A stretch of DNA of 44,003 nucleotides from an uncultured Hungatella sp. (GTDB taxonomy: Bacteria; Bacillota; Clostridia; Lachnospirales; Lachnospiraceae), in contig CATLBO010000017.1 of NCBI GenBank assembly GCA_949879025.1, positions 1-44,003 on the forward strand, in the 5' to 3' direction. Positions 23,851 through 32,934 of this stretch are shown here, piece after piece. Position numbers and translations under genes: made by a program. The stretch's first letter is position 1. Every line of letters starts with the position of its first letter. The notes under the pieces were generated by a model that was given only the letters and a program-made list of their open reading frames with translations, was not told the DNA's origin and did no database searches.

Positions 23851-24888
23851 TCAGAAATTGTCTGGTGTCATAACCTTTCCTGCCAGAATTTCCTCATAGT
23901 CTTTTAAATTTCGTGCCAGAAGTTCCGGCGTATTCAGTCCATAAGGACAGTGGCTCATACACTTGTTGCAATGGAGGCAGTCCTTAATTTTCATCATCTT
24001 TTTCTGCCCTTCAGGAGAAAGGTGCCCTGCAGAAGGCGAGCGCCGAAGAAGCAGAGACATACGGGCACAGTTGTTGATTTCGATTCCTGCAGGACAGGGC
24101 ATGCAGTAGCCACATCCCCGGCAGAAGCTGCCGGACAGCTGAGTGCGATCGGCATCAATTAGATTTTTCAACTCAGATGTCATGGCAGGTGGGTTATCAA
24201 TATAGCTTAAAAATTCATCCAATTCCTGTTCTTTCTGAATTCCCCATATAGGAAGTACATTGTCATACTGGTCTGCAAAGGCGTATGCAGCGGCAGAATT
24301 GGTAATAAGGCCTCCGGACAGAGACTTCATGGCAATAAAGCCCATGTTGTGGCCCTTACAGGCCTGTACCAGCTCAATATCTTTTTCACTGCACAGATAG
24401 CAGAAGGGAAACTGCAAAGTTTCATACAGGCCGCTTTCAACGGCTTCGTGGGCAACTGCCAGCCGATGGTTGGTGATGCCAATATGGCGGATTTTTCCTT
24501 GTTCTTTTGCCTGAAGCATGGCTTCATACAGACCAGAACCGTCTCCGGGCTTCGGGCAGAACGGGGGATTGTGAAACTGGTAAATATCAATATAGTCTGT
24601 CTTTAACAGCGCAAGGCTGGTTTCCAGATCTTTCCAGAACCCCTCAACTGTGGTTGACATGGTTTTGGTGGCAATGTAAATAAGGCTGCGTACATCGCTT
24701 AAGGCAAGGCCGATTTTTTCTTCGCTGTCAGAGTAAGCCCGGGCAGTATCAAAAAATGTGATTCCGTTTTCATAGGCTTTCCGAAGCAGAGAAGCACCGT
24801 CTTCTTTGGAAATTCTCTGAACCGGCAGTGCGCCGAACCCGTTTTTATTGACAGTGATGCCAGTGGAACCTAAAGTAACAGTGGTCAT
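23851..24888 (-). CDS. Aldo/keto reductase with C-terminal ferredoxin-like domain
   Basis: A 345-residue oxidoreductase. The N-terminal barrel has the AKR catalytic set: Asp47 and Tyr52 in FFDTARAY, Lys75 in ATK, and His106 in YQFHN. After about residue 255 come two cysteine groups, CRGCGYCMPCP and CLHCNKCMSHCP, which predict [4Fe-4S] clusters. Such fused enzymes are common in anaerobic Firmicutes and may exchange electrons between NAD(P)H and ferredoxin-type carriers; the carbonyl substrate is unknown. AAGGAA precedes the ATG. It is transcribed from a region holding one copy of the intergenic repeat (24917-25029) and may follow the AraC gene in one transcript. Confidence 0.9.
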   Translation of the reverse strand: MTTVTLGSTGITVNKNGFGALPVQRISKEDGASLLRKAYENGITFFDTARAYSDSEEKIGLALSDVRSLIYIATKTMSTTVEGFWKDLETSLALLKTDYIDIYQFHNPPFCPKPGDGSGLYEAMLQAKEQGKIRHIGITNHRLAVAHEAVESGLYETLQFPFCYLCSEKDIELVQACKGHNMGFIAMKSLSGGLITNSAAAYAFADQYDNVLPIWGIQKEQELDEFLSYIDNPPAMTSELKNLIDADRTQLSGSFCRGCGYCMPCPAGIEINNCARMSLLLRRSPSAGHLSPEGQKKMMKIKDCLHCNKCMSHCPYGLNTPELLARNLKDYEEILAGKVMTPDNF

Positions 24889-24916
24889 AGGAAATTCCTT
24901 CTTTCTGCAAGTTTTT

Positions 24917-25029
24917 ACTTTAAAGTCCGCCGCCGAATAGGCGGCATGAATTCAGGTATGCCAAATGTGCCCGCCAGATTTTCGTGTGCAGCGGTGTGCC
25001 GCCAGCCGGGCGCAAGGGGGCCTTTAAGG
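24917..25029. repeat. Structured intergenic repeat, copy 1
   Basis: One of three related elements in the window (also 29731-29870 and 39196-39297). It starts ACTTTAAAGTCCGCCGCC, contains the GCCGCC-GAATA-GGCGGC hairpin, then AATTCAGGTATGCCAAATG and GCCGGGCGCA. It lies between the minus-strand araC-like and aldo/keto reductase genes. The region 24889-25079 holds nothing else. Confidence 0.85.
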
Positions 25030-25079
25030 TACTTCTTAAATTGTATCAAAGGCAGGTACGAAAAGCAATAGCCAGTATT

Positions 25080-25961
25080 TTATAACCCCTGCCTAAACTG
25101 CCTGGGGGTTACCCCAAACATACTTTTAAAGCTTCTGTTAAAATAGGAAAGATTGTCAAACCCTGTCTCCTGAGCAATAGTCAGAATGGGACTGGAGGAA
25201 GATACAAGGAGACTGGCAGCTTTGGACAGGCGGTATTCTTTCAGATATGCAACAAAAGAAGTACCGAAAGAGGCTTTAAAAAATTTCATAAAGTGGGATT
25301 GGCTGAAGCCGCAGGATTCGGCCATTTCCTTTATGGTCAGATTTTCTGCATAGTGATTTTCAATGTGCTTGAAAATTAACTTTGCCCTGTCTAAAGATCT
25401 TCTTTTGGAGGGGGCATCCGTCTGCCGTGCTGGTGCAAAATGAGAAAATAAGATGTAAAAAAACTGAAAAAGCTGAGCTTTCACGGACAGTTCATAGGCA
25501 GGAGGGCGCTGTCCGCACAGCCGATCAGCTTCATCTAAACAGGCGGCGGCAGCTTCATAGGAGTCCCATCCCTTATGTAAGTATGCAGGAATTTCCAACT
25601 GGCGCTGCAAAAGAGGAAGAAAGTAGTAGTTGACGCAGAGATCTTCCTGGCGGGGGAAAAGCATATCCAGCCGAAAAATAATATTTTCATATTCCATGGA
25701 AAAGCTCTGCTGCTGCTCAATGGAGTGAAGCTGGCCAGGGAGTATTACTACAATGTCTCCGGCGCTTACATGGTAGGTGGTAAAATCTACAGTAACAATA
25801 CCGCAGCCTTTCTTTACATAGACAAATTCCATCTCGTCATGCCAGTGCAAGGGAACCTTTAAACGATCTAAAGGAATGGAGCAGGGATAGGTGACATAGG
25901 GAAAGGAGGAAGGAGTATGGTTTCTCTTTTCTTGATAGTTTTCGTACTCGCCTATCTTCAT
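25080..25961 (-). CDS. AraC family transcriptional regulator with cupin-type sensing domain
   Basis: A 293-residue regulator. The N-terminal half is a cupin-like sensing domain (PLHWHDEMEFVYVKKGCG, then GDIVVILPGQLHSI). The C-terminal half has two helix-turn-helix motifs: LTIKEMAESCGFSQSHFMKFF and ILTIAQETGFDNLSYFNRSF, ending with the family mark GVTPRQFRQ. Such proteins usually control sugar-use genes. ATG 25961 is chosen because GAGGTG precedes it; an upstream TTG at 25991 has no ribosome site. It diverges from the glycogen phosphorylase gene, which could be a target, and precedes the aldo/keto reductase. Confidence 0.9.
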   Translation of the reverse strand: MKIGEYENYQEKRNHTPSSFPYVTYPCSIPLDRLKVPLHWHDEMEFVYVKKGCGIVTVDFTTYHVSAGDIVVILPGQLHSIEQQQSFSMEYENIIFRLDMLFPRQEDLCVNYYFLPLLQRQLEIPAYLHKGWDSYEAAAACLDEADRLCGQRPPAYELSVKAQLFQFFYILFSHFAPARQTDAPSKRRSLDRAKLIFKHIENHYAENLTIKEMAESCGFSQSHFMKFFKASFGTSFVAYLKEYRLSKAASLLVSSSSPILTIAQETGFDNLSYFNRSFKSMFGVTPRQFRQGL

Positions 25962-26164
25962 AAACACCTCATTTTTCTGGAAAATTTTCAATAAGATCCC
26001 ATTAAATTGATAGGATTATACCATATTTTGCTATGATATGACAAGAAAAAAGAGAAAAAATAAGCGTATACTTAGCATACTATTACTGTTTGGAGCAGGA
26101 TTCAGCCCCAGATTTGGCGGAAGATTGAAGTAATAGGCAAGGATAGAATTATCTGCAATAAAAA

Positions 26165-26194
26165 GAAACAGGAAGAGAATTTGTTCCATATAAT
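26165..26194 (+). promoter_or_regulatory. Candidate promoter of glycogen phosphorylase
   Basis: TATAAT at 26189-26194 is clear; the best -35 (GAAACA, 26165-26170) is 18 bases upstream and weak, so an activator may be needed. The rest of 25962-26219 is AT-rich without another recognisable feature. Confidence 0.35.
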
Positions 26195-26219
26195 GAGAGA
26201 ATAGGAAAAAGGAGCTAAT

Positions 26220-28508
26220 ATGGTTTCAGTAAAAGAATATGTAAAAAACTTATACAATACAGAGATAAGCCAGTGTACAGATCGCCAGCTGTATGAGGCG
26301 CTTTTGGATATGACCCAGAAAGCGGCCAGGGAGAAAGAAAGCAGTCAGGGAAAGAAGAAAGTGTATTATATTTCTGCAGAGTTTCTCATAGGAAAACTGC
26401 TGTCCAATAACCTGATCAACCTTGGAATGTATGATCAGGTAAAGAAAGAGCTGGAAGCATCCGGCAGGAATCTGGCGCAGATTGAGGAGGCAGAGCCGGA
26501 GCCGTCTCTTGGAAATGGAGGCTTGGGCCGCCTGGCCGCCTGCTTTTTGGATTCCATTGCAACTTTGGGATTAAACGGGGACGGAATCGGCCTTAACTAC
26601 CATTTGGGCCTGTTTAAGCAGGAGTTTGAAAACAATCTCCAGAAGGAAAACGTAAATCCCTGGATCGAGGAACATAGCTGGCTGAACCGCAGGGATGTGA
26701 GCTATGAGATAAAATTCGGCGGACTGACTGTCCGCTCTTGTCTCTATGACATTGCGGTTACTGGTTACCGCAACCGCACCAACCAGCTTCATCTCTTTGA
26801 CATTGATACAGTGGATGAAGGGATTGTGACAGATGGGATCTGCTTTGACAAAGAAGACATTAAGAAAAACCTGACATTGTTCCTGTACCCAGACGACAGT
26901 GATGAAAAGGGCCATTTGCTGCGGATTTTCCAACAGTATTTTATGGTCAGCAACGGAGCCCAGTATATTTTGGATGAGTGTGTACAAAAAGGGTGCAATC
27001 TTCATGATCTGCCGGATTATGCAGTGATTCAGATTAATGATACCCATCCTACCATGGTGATTCCGGAGATGATACGCCTTCTGACAGAAAAAGGCATTGA
27101 GCTGGATGAGGCTATTGACATTGTATCAAGAACCTGCGCTTATACAAACCATACGATTTTGGCAGAGGCGCTGGAAAAGTGGCCTGTACATTATCTGAAG
27201 AAAGTGGTTCCTCAGCTGGTTCCTATTATTGAGATACTGGATGACAAGGCAAGAAGAAAGACAGAAAGGTGGCAGATAGAGACAGGAAAGGCTTCGGATA
27301 ACAGCCTTGCCATCATTGACCCTTATGATAATGTCCATATGGCCCACATTGATATCCACTATGGCTTCAGCGTTAATGGAGTGGCTTATCTGCATACAGA
27401 GATTCTGAAAAATAATGAGCTTCACAAATTTTATGAGCTTTATCCGGAGAAGTTTAATAACAAGACCAATGGCATTACATTCCGCCGGTGGCTGCTGCAC
27501 TGCAATCATCTGCTGGCTGACTGGATCACCTCCAGGATTGGAAACGGGTATAAGCAGAATGCAGCAGAATTGGAGAAATTGGGAGCTTTGGCAGATGACG
27601 AGGAAGCTTTAAGGCAGGTTCAGGCCATTAAGCATCAGAACAAAAAGATTTTAAAGGATTATCTGCTTAGGACTCAGGGGATTGAGATTGATGACCATTC
27701 TATTTTTGACATTCAGGTAAAAAGGCTTCATGAGTACAAGAGACAGCAGATGAATGCGCTGTATGTAATACACAAATATCTGGAGATTAAAGGCGGCAAG
27801 CTGCCTAAAAGACCTGTTACCATTATGTTTGGAGCTAAGGCGGCTCCGGCTTACGTGATTGCCAAGGATATTATCCATCTGATTTTGTGCCTGGAGCAGC
27901 TGGTGAACAATGACCCGGATGTAAGCCCATACCTGAAGGTAGTTATGGTGGAAAACTACAATGTAACCCTGGCAGAGAAACTGATTCCGGCCTGTGACAT
28001 TTCTGAGCAGATTTCCCTGGCTTCCAAAGAGGCCAGCGGTACAGGCAATATGAAATTCATGTTAAACGGAGCCGTAACGCTGGGAACCATGGATGGCGCC
28101 AACGTGGAGATTGCAGAGCTTGTGGGCAGGGATAATATTTATATTTTCGGCCAGCACAGCGAAACAGTTATAGAGCATTATAAGAAAGGGGATTACTGCT
28201 CCCGCAGTTACTATGAAAACAATGAGGACATTAAGGCAGCCATAGACTTTATTACAGGGCCGCAGCTGATGGAGATTGGCCATAAGGAGAATCTGGAAAG
28301 GCTTTCAGGAGAACTGCTGAATAAGGATTGGTTCATGACTCTGCTGGATTTTGAGGACTATGTAAAAGTGAAGGAACAGGCTTATGCAGATTTTGAGGAC
28401 AGAGATGCCTGGATGAGGAAAATGCTGGTGAATATCAGCAAGGCAGGATTCTTTTCCTCTGACAGGACCATTGCCCAGTATAATGAAGATATATGGAGGC
28501 TGGACTGA
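26220..28508 (+). CDS. glgP: Glycogen/starch/alpha-glucan phosphorylase
   Basis: This 762-residue enzyme removes glucose from the non-reducing ends of glycogen or maltodextrins as glucose-1-phosphate, using pyridoxal phosphate. Family blocks are clear: [17 protein letters not shown] near residue 50, [19 protein letters not shown] near 95, [29 protein letters not shown], and [15 protein letters not shown], whose Lys612 should hold the cofactor. Length is within the range for compact bacterial forms. A strong AAGGAG ribosome site lies six bases before the ATG. It is a single-gene unit ending in a hairpin. No glycogen synthesis gene is nearby. A vitamin B6 salvage kinase lies 12 kb away but need not be connected. 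Confidence 0.95.
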   Translation: MVSVKEYVKNLYNTEISQCTDRQLYEALLDMTQKAAREKESSQGKKKVYYISAEFLIGKLLSNNLINLGMYDQVKKELEASGRNLAQIEEAEPEPSLGNGGLGRLAACFLDSIATLGLNGDGIGLNYHLGLFKQEFENNLQKENVNPWIEEHSWLNRRDVSYEIKFGGLTVRSCLYDIAVTGYRNRTNQLHLFDIDTVDEGIVTDGICFDKEDIKKNLTLFLYPDDSDEKGHLLRIFQQYFMVSNGAQYILDECVQKGCNLHDLPDYAVIQINDTHPTMVIPEMIRLLTEKGIELDEAIDIVSRTCAYTNHTILAEALEKWPVHYLKKVVPQLVPIIEILDDKARRKTERWQIETGKASDNSLAIIDPYDNVHMAHIDIHYGFSVNGVAYLHTEILKNNELHKFYELYPEKFNNKTNGITFRRWLLHCNHLLADWITSRIGNGYKQNAAELEKLGALADDEEALRQVQAIKHQNKKILKDYLLRTQGIEIDDHSIFDIQVKRLHEYKRQQMNALYVIHKYLEIKGGKLPKRPVTIMFGAKAAPAYVIAKDIIHLILCLEQLVNNDPDVSPYLKVVMVENYNVTLAEKLIPACDISEQISLASKEASGTGNMKFMLNGAVTLGTMDGANVEIAELVGRDNIYIFGQHSETVIEHYKKGDYCSRSYYENNEDIKAAIDFITGPQLMEIGHKENLERLSGELLNKDWFMTLLDFEDYVKVKEQAYADFEDRDAWMRKMLVNISKAGFFSSDRTIAQYNEDIWRLD

Positions 28509-28573
28509 TGCAGGAAGTAAAATGAGATAAGAACCTTTCTGCTGATACTGCAGAGAAATCTGAGACAAAATGA

Positions 28574-28617
28574 AAAAAGTGCCGGACAAATGATATGGCT
28601 ATGTCCGGCGCTTTTTA
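28574..28617 (+). terminator. Terminator of glgP
   Basis: AGTGCCGGACA pairs with TGTCCGGCGCT (one G-T pair) around a 13-base loop and runs into TTTTTAT. Confidence 0.8.
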
Positions 28618-28684
28618 TCTAGGATTCTGAGCAAGGCGGCCTGGGGGGTAAAGGAGAAACCGTCTTCTGAAATGACGCTTTCGG

Positions 28685-28861
28685 TTACCGAAACATATTC
28701 TCCACGTAATCACGCATTTCATTGCGTGATGATATTTCCCTGGCGCCGTCTACAATGGAGGCTTGTTGGGCTTCGGATAAACAGGCAAAACGGTTTAGAA
28801 TGTCTGAATGCTGGGCAAGTTCCATAGTAAATCCTATGGGAAGTTCGTGGTTATCTATCAT
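28685..28861 (-). CDS. Small conserved orphan protein, 58 residues
   Basis: A 58-residue protein with ELPIGFTMELAQHSDILNRF, then FACLSEAQQASIVDGA and ending EMRDYVENMF. Small proteins with this IGFTMELAxHxD pattern are widespread unnamed proteins in Firmicutes, to my knowledge without a proven role. There is no signal peptide. The ATG at 28861 follows GAGGTGA by five bases; the upstream ATG at 28867 overlaps the ribosome site. The 17 bases GTGAGGTGATGAAAATG around the start are identical to those of the other 58-residue gene at 1392-1568, although the proteins differ. It lies 41 bases upstream of the HAD phosphatase gene's 3' end and is read in the same direction from a shared intergenic region. 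Confidence 0.78.
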   Translation of the reverse strand: MIDNHELPIGFTMELAQHSDILNRFACLSEAQQASIVDGAREISSRNEMRDYVENMFR

Positions 28862-28902
28862 TTTCATCACCTCACCCATAGAATGCGCAGATTGAACAGG
28901 GA

Positions 28903-29706
28903 TTATTCGCTTTGGGGATTATAAGCCGTCAGATATTCCACTGCATGAAGAAGCCCGTCCTGGTCAATGGAATCTGTGATGAAGTCAGCGGCTTCTTTTA
29001 CCTTGTCATTGCCGTTTCCCATGGCAATGCCCAATCCGGCATATCGAATCATAGGGATATCATTGAATCCGTCTCCAATAGCGGCAATCTCGTTTCTGGA
29101 AAATCCATAGTGCTGTATAACCTTTTCAATCCCCAGCTGTTTGCTGCCTCCCTTTGGCGTAATGTCGTAAGCACCGCCGGCGTGCCACAAAGTAATATCA
29201 CATAAAGGCAGGTAATCTGCCAGGAAATCATGACTCAGCCCTTCAGTGTAGGGTATCATCTGATAAACAGGCCGTGTCAGGCCCCGCTCCATATGAGGTT
29301 CTACAGGAGGAACTGAAGTGCCTATCTGAGCCTGGATTTTTTCAAGCTGAGGAGTGATGCGGCTTGTGTACATGGCATCTTTCTCCATGAAGATTAAAGC
29401 AAAGCCCAGTTTCCGCTCCAGTTCAAGCATAGATTGTATCTGGGAAACAGGGATTGGATTTTCATATAGTACCAGGCGGCGGCTGTCCAGGCACAGGCTG
29501 CCGTTTAACAGGACATAGCCGTCAAAGGCAAGCTTGTCCAGAAGATTCTCCTCCTGGATTTCCAGGAAATGCCGTCCTGTGGCAATAAAGCAGCGGATGC
29601 CTCTATTCTTGGCCAGCTCTATGGCCTTATAAGTTCCGGGACGGATGCCTTTTTCCGTAAAATCTCGTAGTGTTCCGTCAATATCGAAAAAAATAGCTTT
29701 AATCAT
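28903..29706 (-). CDS. Cof-type HAD-superfamily phosphatase
   Basis: A 267-residue phosphatase of the Cof/YidA branch (HAD subclass IIB), which acts on sugar phosphates, flavin or pyridoxal phosphate in different members. Motif I is FFDIDGTL (nucleophile Asp8 and Asp10), motif II FIATGR, motif III the Lys in TPKGGSKQLGIEKV, and motif IV AIGDGFNDIPMI. The cap domain between motifs II and III is of normal size. GGAG lies eight bases before the ATG. It may be transcribed with the prolyl-tRNA editing gene upstream, across the repeat at 29731-29870. Confidence 0.9.
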   Translation of the reverse strand: MIKAIFFDIDGTLRDFTEKGIRPGTYKAIELAKNRGIRCFIATGRHFLEIQEENLLDKLAFDGYVLLNGSLCLDSRRLVLYENPIPVSQIQSMLELERKLGFALIFMEKDAMYTSRITPQLEKIQAQIGTSVPPVEPHMERGLTRPVYQMIPYTEGLSHDFLADYLPLCDITLWHAGGAYDITPKGGSKQLGIEKVIQHYGFSRNEIAAIGDGFNDIPMIRYAGLGIAMGNGNDKVKEAADFITDSIDQDGLLHAVEYLTAYNPQSE

Positions 29707-29730
29707 AGCAGCTCCTGTCTTTCTGGCATT

Positions 29731-29870
29731 ACTTTAAAAGTCCGCCGCCCATTAGGCGGCATAAATTCAGGTATTCCAAATGCGCTTACCGGACTTTCAT
29801 GCGTGGAGATACGTTCCCAGCCGAGCGCATGAAGGTTACTTTAAAAGTCCCGCCGCCGGGCGCATAGGGG
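29731..29870. repeat. Structured intergenic repeat, copy 2, with a partial second unit
   Basis: Same family as 24917-25029 and 39196-39297. It starts ACTTTAAAAGTCCGCCGCCC, keeps the AATTCAGGTATTCCAAATGCGC core and CCGGACTTTCATG. After GAGCGCATGAAGG it restarts as ACTTTAAAAGTCCCGCCGCC and then jumps to the GGGCGCATAGGGG end, as if a second copy had lost its middle. It abuts the stop codon of the gene at 29871. Confidence 0.85.
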
Positions 29871-30428
29871 CTAAAGATGAACCAGAAGGTATGTATGGTT
29901 TACAGCTGGAAGAAATGTTTTCAGAATATGGCTGGTTTTGAGCTTCAGGCTTGATGTGTTAATGCATGGGTGGCAGCCAATAAATTCATGGCCGGTTATA
30001 ACGTCCTCGTCAATAAGCAGCTGCACCTGATTGCCGGTGTCATTCATCAGGCCCAGGACGCTGACAGAGCCGGGGGTAATGTCCAGAAACTGTTCCATAT
30101 ACTCAAAACCAGCAAACGAAAGCCGGGAACTGCCGATCTGCTTTGACAGAAGGGCTGTTCGGAATTTTTTTTGGCCGGGCATCATCAACAGGTAAAATTT
30201 GGTTTTCTGGGCATTGCACAGAAAAAGATTCTTGCAGATCTCAATGCCAAGGAAACGGTCAATATCATGGCAGGCTTCAATGGTGGAGACAGCCTGGTGA
30301 TCCAGACGTTCATAGGGAATATGCAGCCGGTCAAGAATATCGTAGGTGCGGATTTCCTTGGAAAGACGTCCTTCATCGGTCTGGGGACGTCCATGGTAAA
30401 GAACCGGGTCAATGAAAAAGTTATCCAT
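29871..30428 (-). CDS. Prolyl-tRNA editing protein (YbaK/ProX family)
   Basis: A 185-residue YbaK/EbsC-domain protein that hydrolyses mischarged aminoacyl-tRNA, typically Ala-tRNA-Pro, in trans. Visible signatures are the head YDILDRLHIPYERLDHQAVSTIEAC, here split as LHIPYERLDH and VSTIEAC, then CKNLFLCNAQKTKFYLLMMPG with the catalytic-type Lys, and GSVSVLGLMND followed by IGCHPCINTSSLKL. This matches the free-standing ProXp/PrdX type. GGAG is eight bases before the ATG. It is upstream of the HAD gene on the same strand, with repeat copy 2 between. Confidence 0.88.
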   Translation of the reverse strand: MDNFFIDPVLYHGRPQTDEGRLSKEIRTYDILDRLHIPYERLDHQAVSTIEACHDIDRFLGIEICKNLFLCNAQKTKFYLLMMPGQKKFRTALLSKQIGSSRLSFAGFEYMEQFLDITPGSVSVLGLMNDTGNQVQLLIDEDVITGHEFIGCHPCINTSSLKLKTSHILKTFLPAVNHTYLLVHL

Positions 30429-30494
30429 GAGAATTCTCCGTAATTTTTGTTTTTGATCTTATTCTATTACACTAAGCTTTTTTTATCAAGGTGT

Positions 30495-31502
30495 TTATAA
30501 TGTATCTGCCATAAGAAGAGCCTGCCTTTTCAGCCTGTCCCGCATCAACTGCAAAAAGGATTCTGGCCCAAGGACTTTCACCACCGGGCCGAAAGAGAGC
30601 ACCTGAATCAGAAGTTCTGTTTCCCATCGTTTGTCATAATAAATGGTGCAGTGGTATGCAGTGGAGCTTTCCATCCGTTCCACCTTTTTCTGGTAACAGG
30701 AGAAGTGAAGGAGAGCCCGCTCCAGGGCATTGCGCTTGGTGGAGATTTCCAGCACCAGAGGCTGTGTACACAAAGTATGATCCAAAAAGCTGTCCACATC
30801 TACAGGGGAAGGGAAAATGACATCTGTCTTTTTGACGGACAAGATTCTGGCTGCATTTAAAAGGTCTATCCGCTGCCTGCCGTTTTTGCGAAAGGCCATG
30901 GCGTAGAGACGGAATTTTCCGTCTCGCTGTCCATATTCCAGGCGGCATGGCAGCCATGTGCGGGTCAGAATATTTTCCCTCTGGGACAGGTAGGATATGT
31001 TCAGAAAACGCTGTTGGCAGACAGCTTCCATAATGGTATGCATATGCTCCCTGTACATGGCAGAGGAAAATGGATCGTGATCCTTATACTGATCAAACAG
31101 GCAGAAATCTCCCATATAAAAAAGGGGGATGGTGTCTGAAAGAAACGATTCCAGTTCTTTTAGCTGCGCATCCGTAAAAAACAACCGGATGCGGGAGTCG
31201 GACATCAGCGACTTAAGCCAGGATTTCTGCAGGCGGGTAAGCGGCTGGGGAAAGGGCAGATTCTTCAAGGCAGAGGAATAGGTCCCGGAAGGGCTTTTAT
31301 CTGGTTTCAAAAAGGGCCAGTCTCCCTGAACCAGCCGCGGGACCACGGCAAGGACACTTTCATCATAGCCGTATGTCCGGGCTAAATCCTCAATTTGACA
31401 GCGGGTAAGGGGGCGGCGCATGGTTTCCTCAAGAATTTTGGCAACTACATGATAATAACAAGTGTAAAGCTGCGAAAACAGGGTGAATTCATTTGTCTTC
31501 AT
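30495..31502 (-). CDS. WYL-domain transcriptional regulator, second of a pair
   Basis: A 335-residue regulator of the PafC-like type, with an N-terminal helical region and a central WYL domain (residues about 150-260: QQRFLNISYLSQRENI, then LPCRLEYGQRDGKFRLYAMAF). WYL domains sense nucleic acids or nucleotides and often control defence and stress genes. ATG 31502 is chosen because GGAG lies upstream and it overlaps the end of the first WYL gene by 14 bases; the frame is open further upstream without a ribosome site. The pair is divergent from the Y-RNA-like element and slipin gene. Confidence 0.83.
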   Translation of the reverse strand: MKTNEFTLFSQLYTCYYHVVAKILEETMRRPLTRCQIEDLARTYGYDESVLAVVPRLVQGDWPFLKPDKSPSGTYSSALKNLPFPQPLTRLQKSWLKSLMSDSRIRLFFTDAQLKELESFLSDTIPLFYMGDFCLFDQYKDHDPFSSAMYREHMHTIMEAVCQQRFLNISYLSQRENILTRTWLPCRLEYGQRDGKFRLYAMAFRKNGRQRIDLLNAARILSVKKTDVIFPSPVDVDSFLDHTLCTQPLVLEISTKRNALERALLHFSCYQKKVERMESSTAYHCTIYYDKRWETELLIQVLSFGPVVKVLGPESFLQLMRDRLKRQALLMADTL

Positions 31503-32754
31503 GGTGGTTAAGTTCTCCTTCGGCCATATAAAAGGCCTGCATCTTATGCATATCATCCCAGAACCGCCTTTCCACAGCCGGATTGGAACAGTGAAAGGCG
31601 CAGATTCTTCCGGTAAAGCTTTTGACCCAGGGGAGAAGCTCTTTGGCATCTGTGCAGAGGCGGCTGTATTCATACAGCCCAGGCGCCAGCCGTTTTAGAG
31701 AGCCGCCTCGGCCTTCTCTTTGGAGCCTTGTAAGAATAAAGGCCTCCTCTTTTTCGTCAAATTGTATTTCCATGGAAACAGATTCCGGCGTTTCCGTTTG
31801 AGGGCTTCCAAAGGATACGCCCCAAACCTGGGGAAAGATTTTCTGGAAGGAATCCATGCAGGTATCATAGGTATTGTCATGCTCCAGCAGCGATGCATTT
31901 TGAATAGAGTCAAGGCGGAATGAGGAAAAGCGGTCTGTATGTTTGCTCATGGCACACACATATCTTCGTCCTGTCTGGGTACTGGTGAGAATCTTTAGAG
32001 GAAGCACGGTCAATGTGTCTGTATGGCCGCTTTTTGTGCTTTTTATGGTAATACGAATCCAGCGTTTCTGCTCTATGGCATTTAAAACAGAGAGAAGTAT
32101 TTCATCCTCCAGAGTGTGAATCAGGTAATCATTGCGGAAACGGAAATATTTATTTTTTTCATTCCAGAAATCTAAAATGGTACTGCCGATAAAACCGAAG
32201 GGAGCAATACCCTGAAAAAAGCTGACAGCCAGAATCAGAGCCGGGAACAGATCCGGATGGGACTGGTGGAGAGGGACTGCTCTGGTGTAAAGAAACTGTT
32301 TTCCCTGCTTTTTCCGTATCATAAGCCCCTCTTTCTCATAGAAAGCCAGTTTTCGGCGGATAGTCTGGGTGTCAAAAAGACAGCTGTAGATTTCCTGGAT
32401 TTCGTCGGCAATGGTTTCCAGGCTCCGCATACGGCCGTCAGCAAGAAGATCAGATAGGAGAAACCGCAGGGAAATGTCATTGTCTGTAAATGTTTTGGAT
32501 TTCCACGCCTGATACAGAGGGTTAACAGCCATACGGCTGGAATCAAGAGTAAGGAATACGGACTTTTTATGGCCGTTTTGGTCTGTACGTATGTAGTCAG
32601 AGAACCAGCTTTCTATGCGTCGGCGCTGATTGTCATAGGTTCTGCCGCTTTTTTCCCGGAAGTCCTGCCGGGTTTTAAAGCCGTAGATATAAAAATCACG
32701 GACATAGGAGCGTATTTTGTCAAATTGCTTAATGAGTTCTTTGTATTGAGACAT
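31489..32754 (-). CDS. WYL-domain transcriptional regulator, first of a pair
   Basis: A 421-residue regulator beginning MSQYKELIKQFDKIRSYVRDF. A winged-helix-like N-terminal part (IADEIQEIYSCLFDTQTIRRKLAFYEKEGL, in part: TIRRKLAFYEKEGLM) is followed by a WYL domain (IEQKRWIRITI, then TLTVLPLKILTSTQTGRRYVCAM) and a WYL C-terminal extension. ATG 32754 follows AAAGGA; an earlier in-frame start at 32802 lacks one. Two adjacent, overlapping WYL genes resemble the PafB/PafC arrangement, whose proteins work together. They lie 180 bases from the Y-RNA-like element in divergent orientation and are good candidates for controlling it and slipin. Confidence 0.84.
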   Translation of the reverse strand: MSQYKELIKQFDKIRSYVRDFYIYGFKTRQDFREKSGRTYDNQRRRIESWFSDYIRTDQNGHKKSVFLTLDSSRMAVNPLYQAWKSKTFTDNDISLRFLLSDLLADGRMRSLETIADEIQEIYSCLFDTQTIRRKLAFYEKEGLMIRKKQGKQFLYTRAVPLHQSHPDLFPALILAVSFFQGIAPFGFIGSTILDFWNEKNKYFRFRNDYLIHTLEDEILLSVLNAIEQKRWIRITIKSTKSGHTDTLTVLPLKILTSTQTGRRYVCAMSKHTDRFSSFRLDSIQNASLLEHDNTYDTCMDSFQKIFPQVWGVSFGSPQTETPESVSMEIQFDEKEEAFILTRLQREGRGGSLKRLAPGLYEYSRLCTDAKELLPWVKSFTGRICAFHCSNPAVERRFWDDMHKMQAFYMAEGELNHHEDK

Positions 32755-32934
32755 AGGCTGCTTTCCTTTGTGATTTGAGAGAGAAAAATATAATTGTACC
32801 ATTTGGCAAAGTCGGCGGTGTATTGCAGCTGGCGGCTTTCTGACAATTAGTATACAAAAAGATTCCTATAAAAACAACGGAAAACTTCGCAGTGTTTTTG
32901 AAATGAAAAGTCCTTTTGCCTGTGATAGGATATA

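Noticed and set aside
30143..30443. Plus-strand open frames over the prolyl-tRNA editing gene
   Set aside because: They lie antisense to a gene with clear YbaK-family motifs and have no ribosome site.
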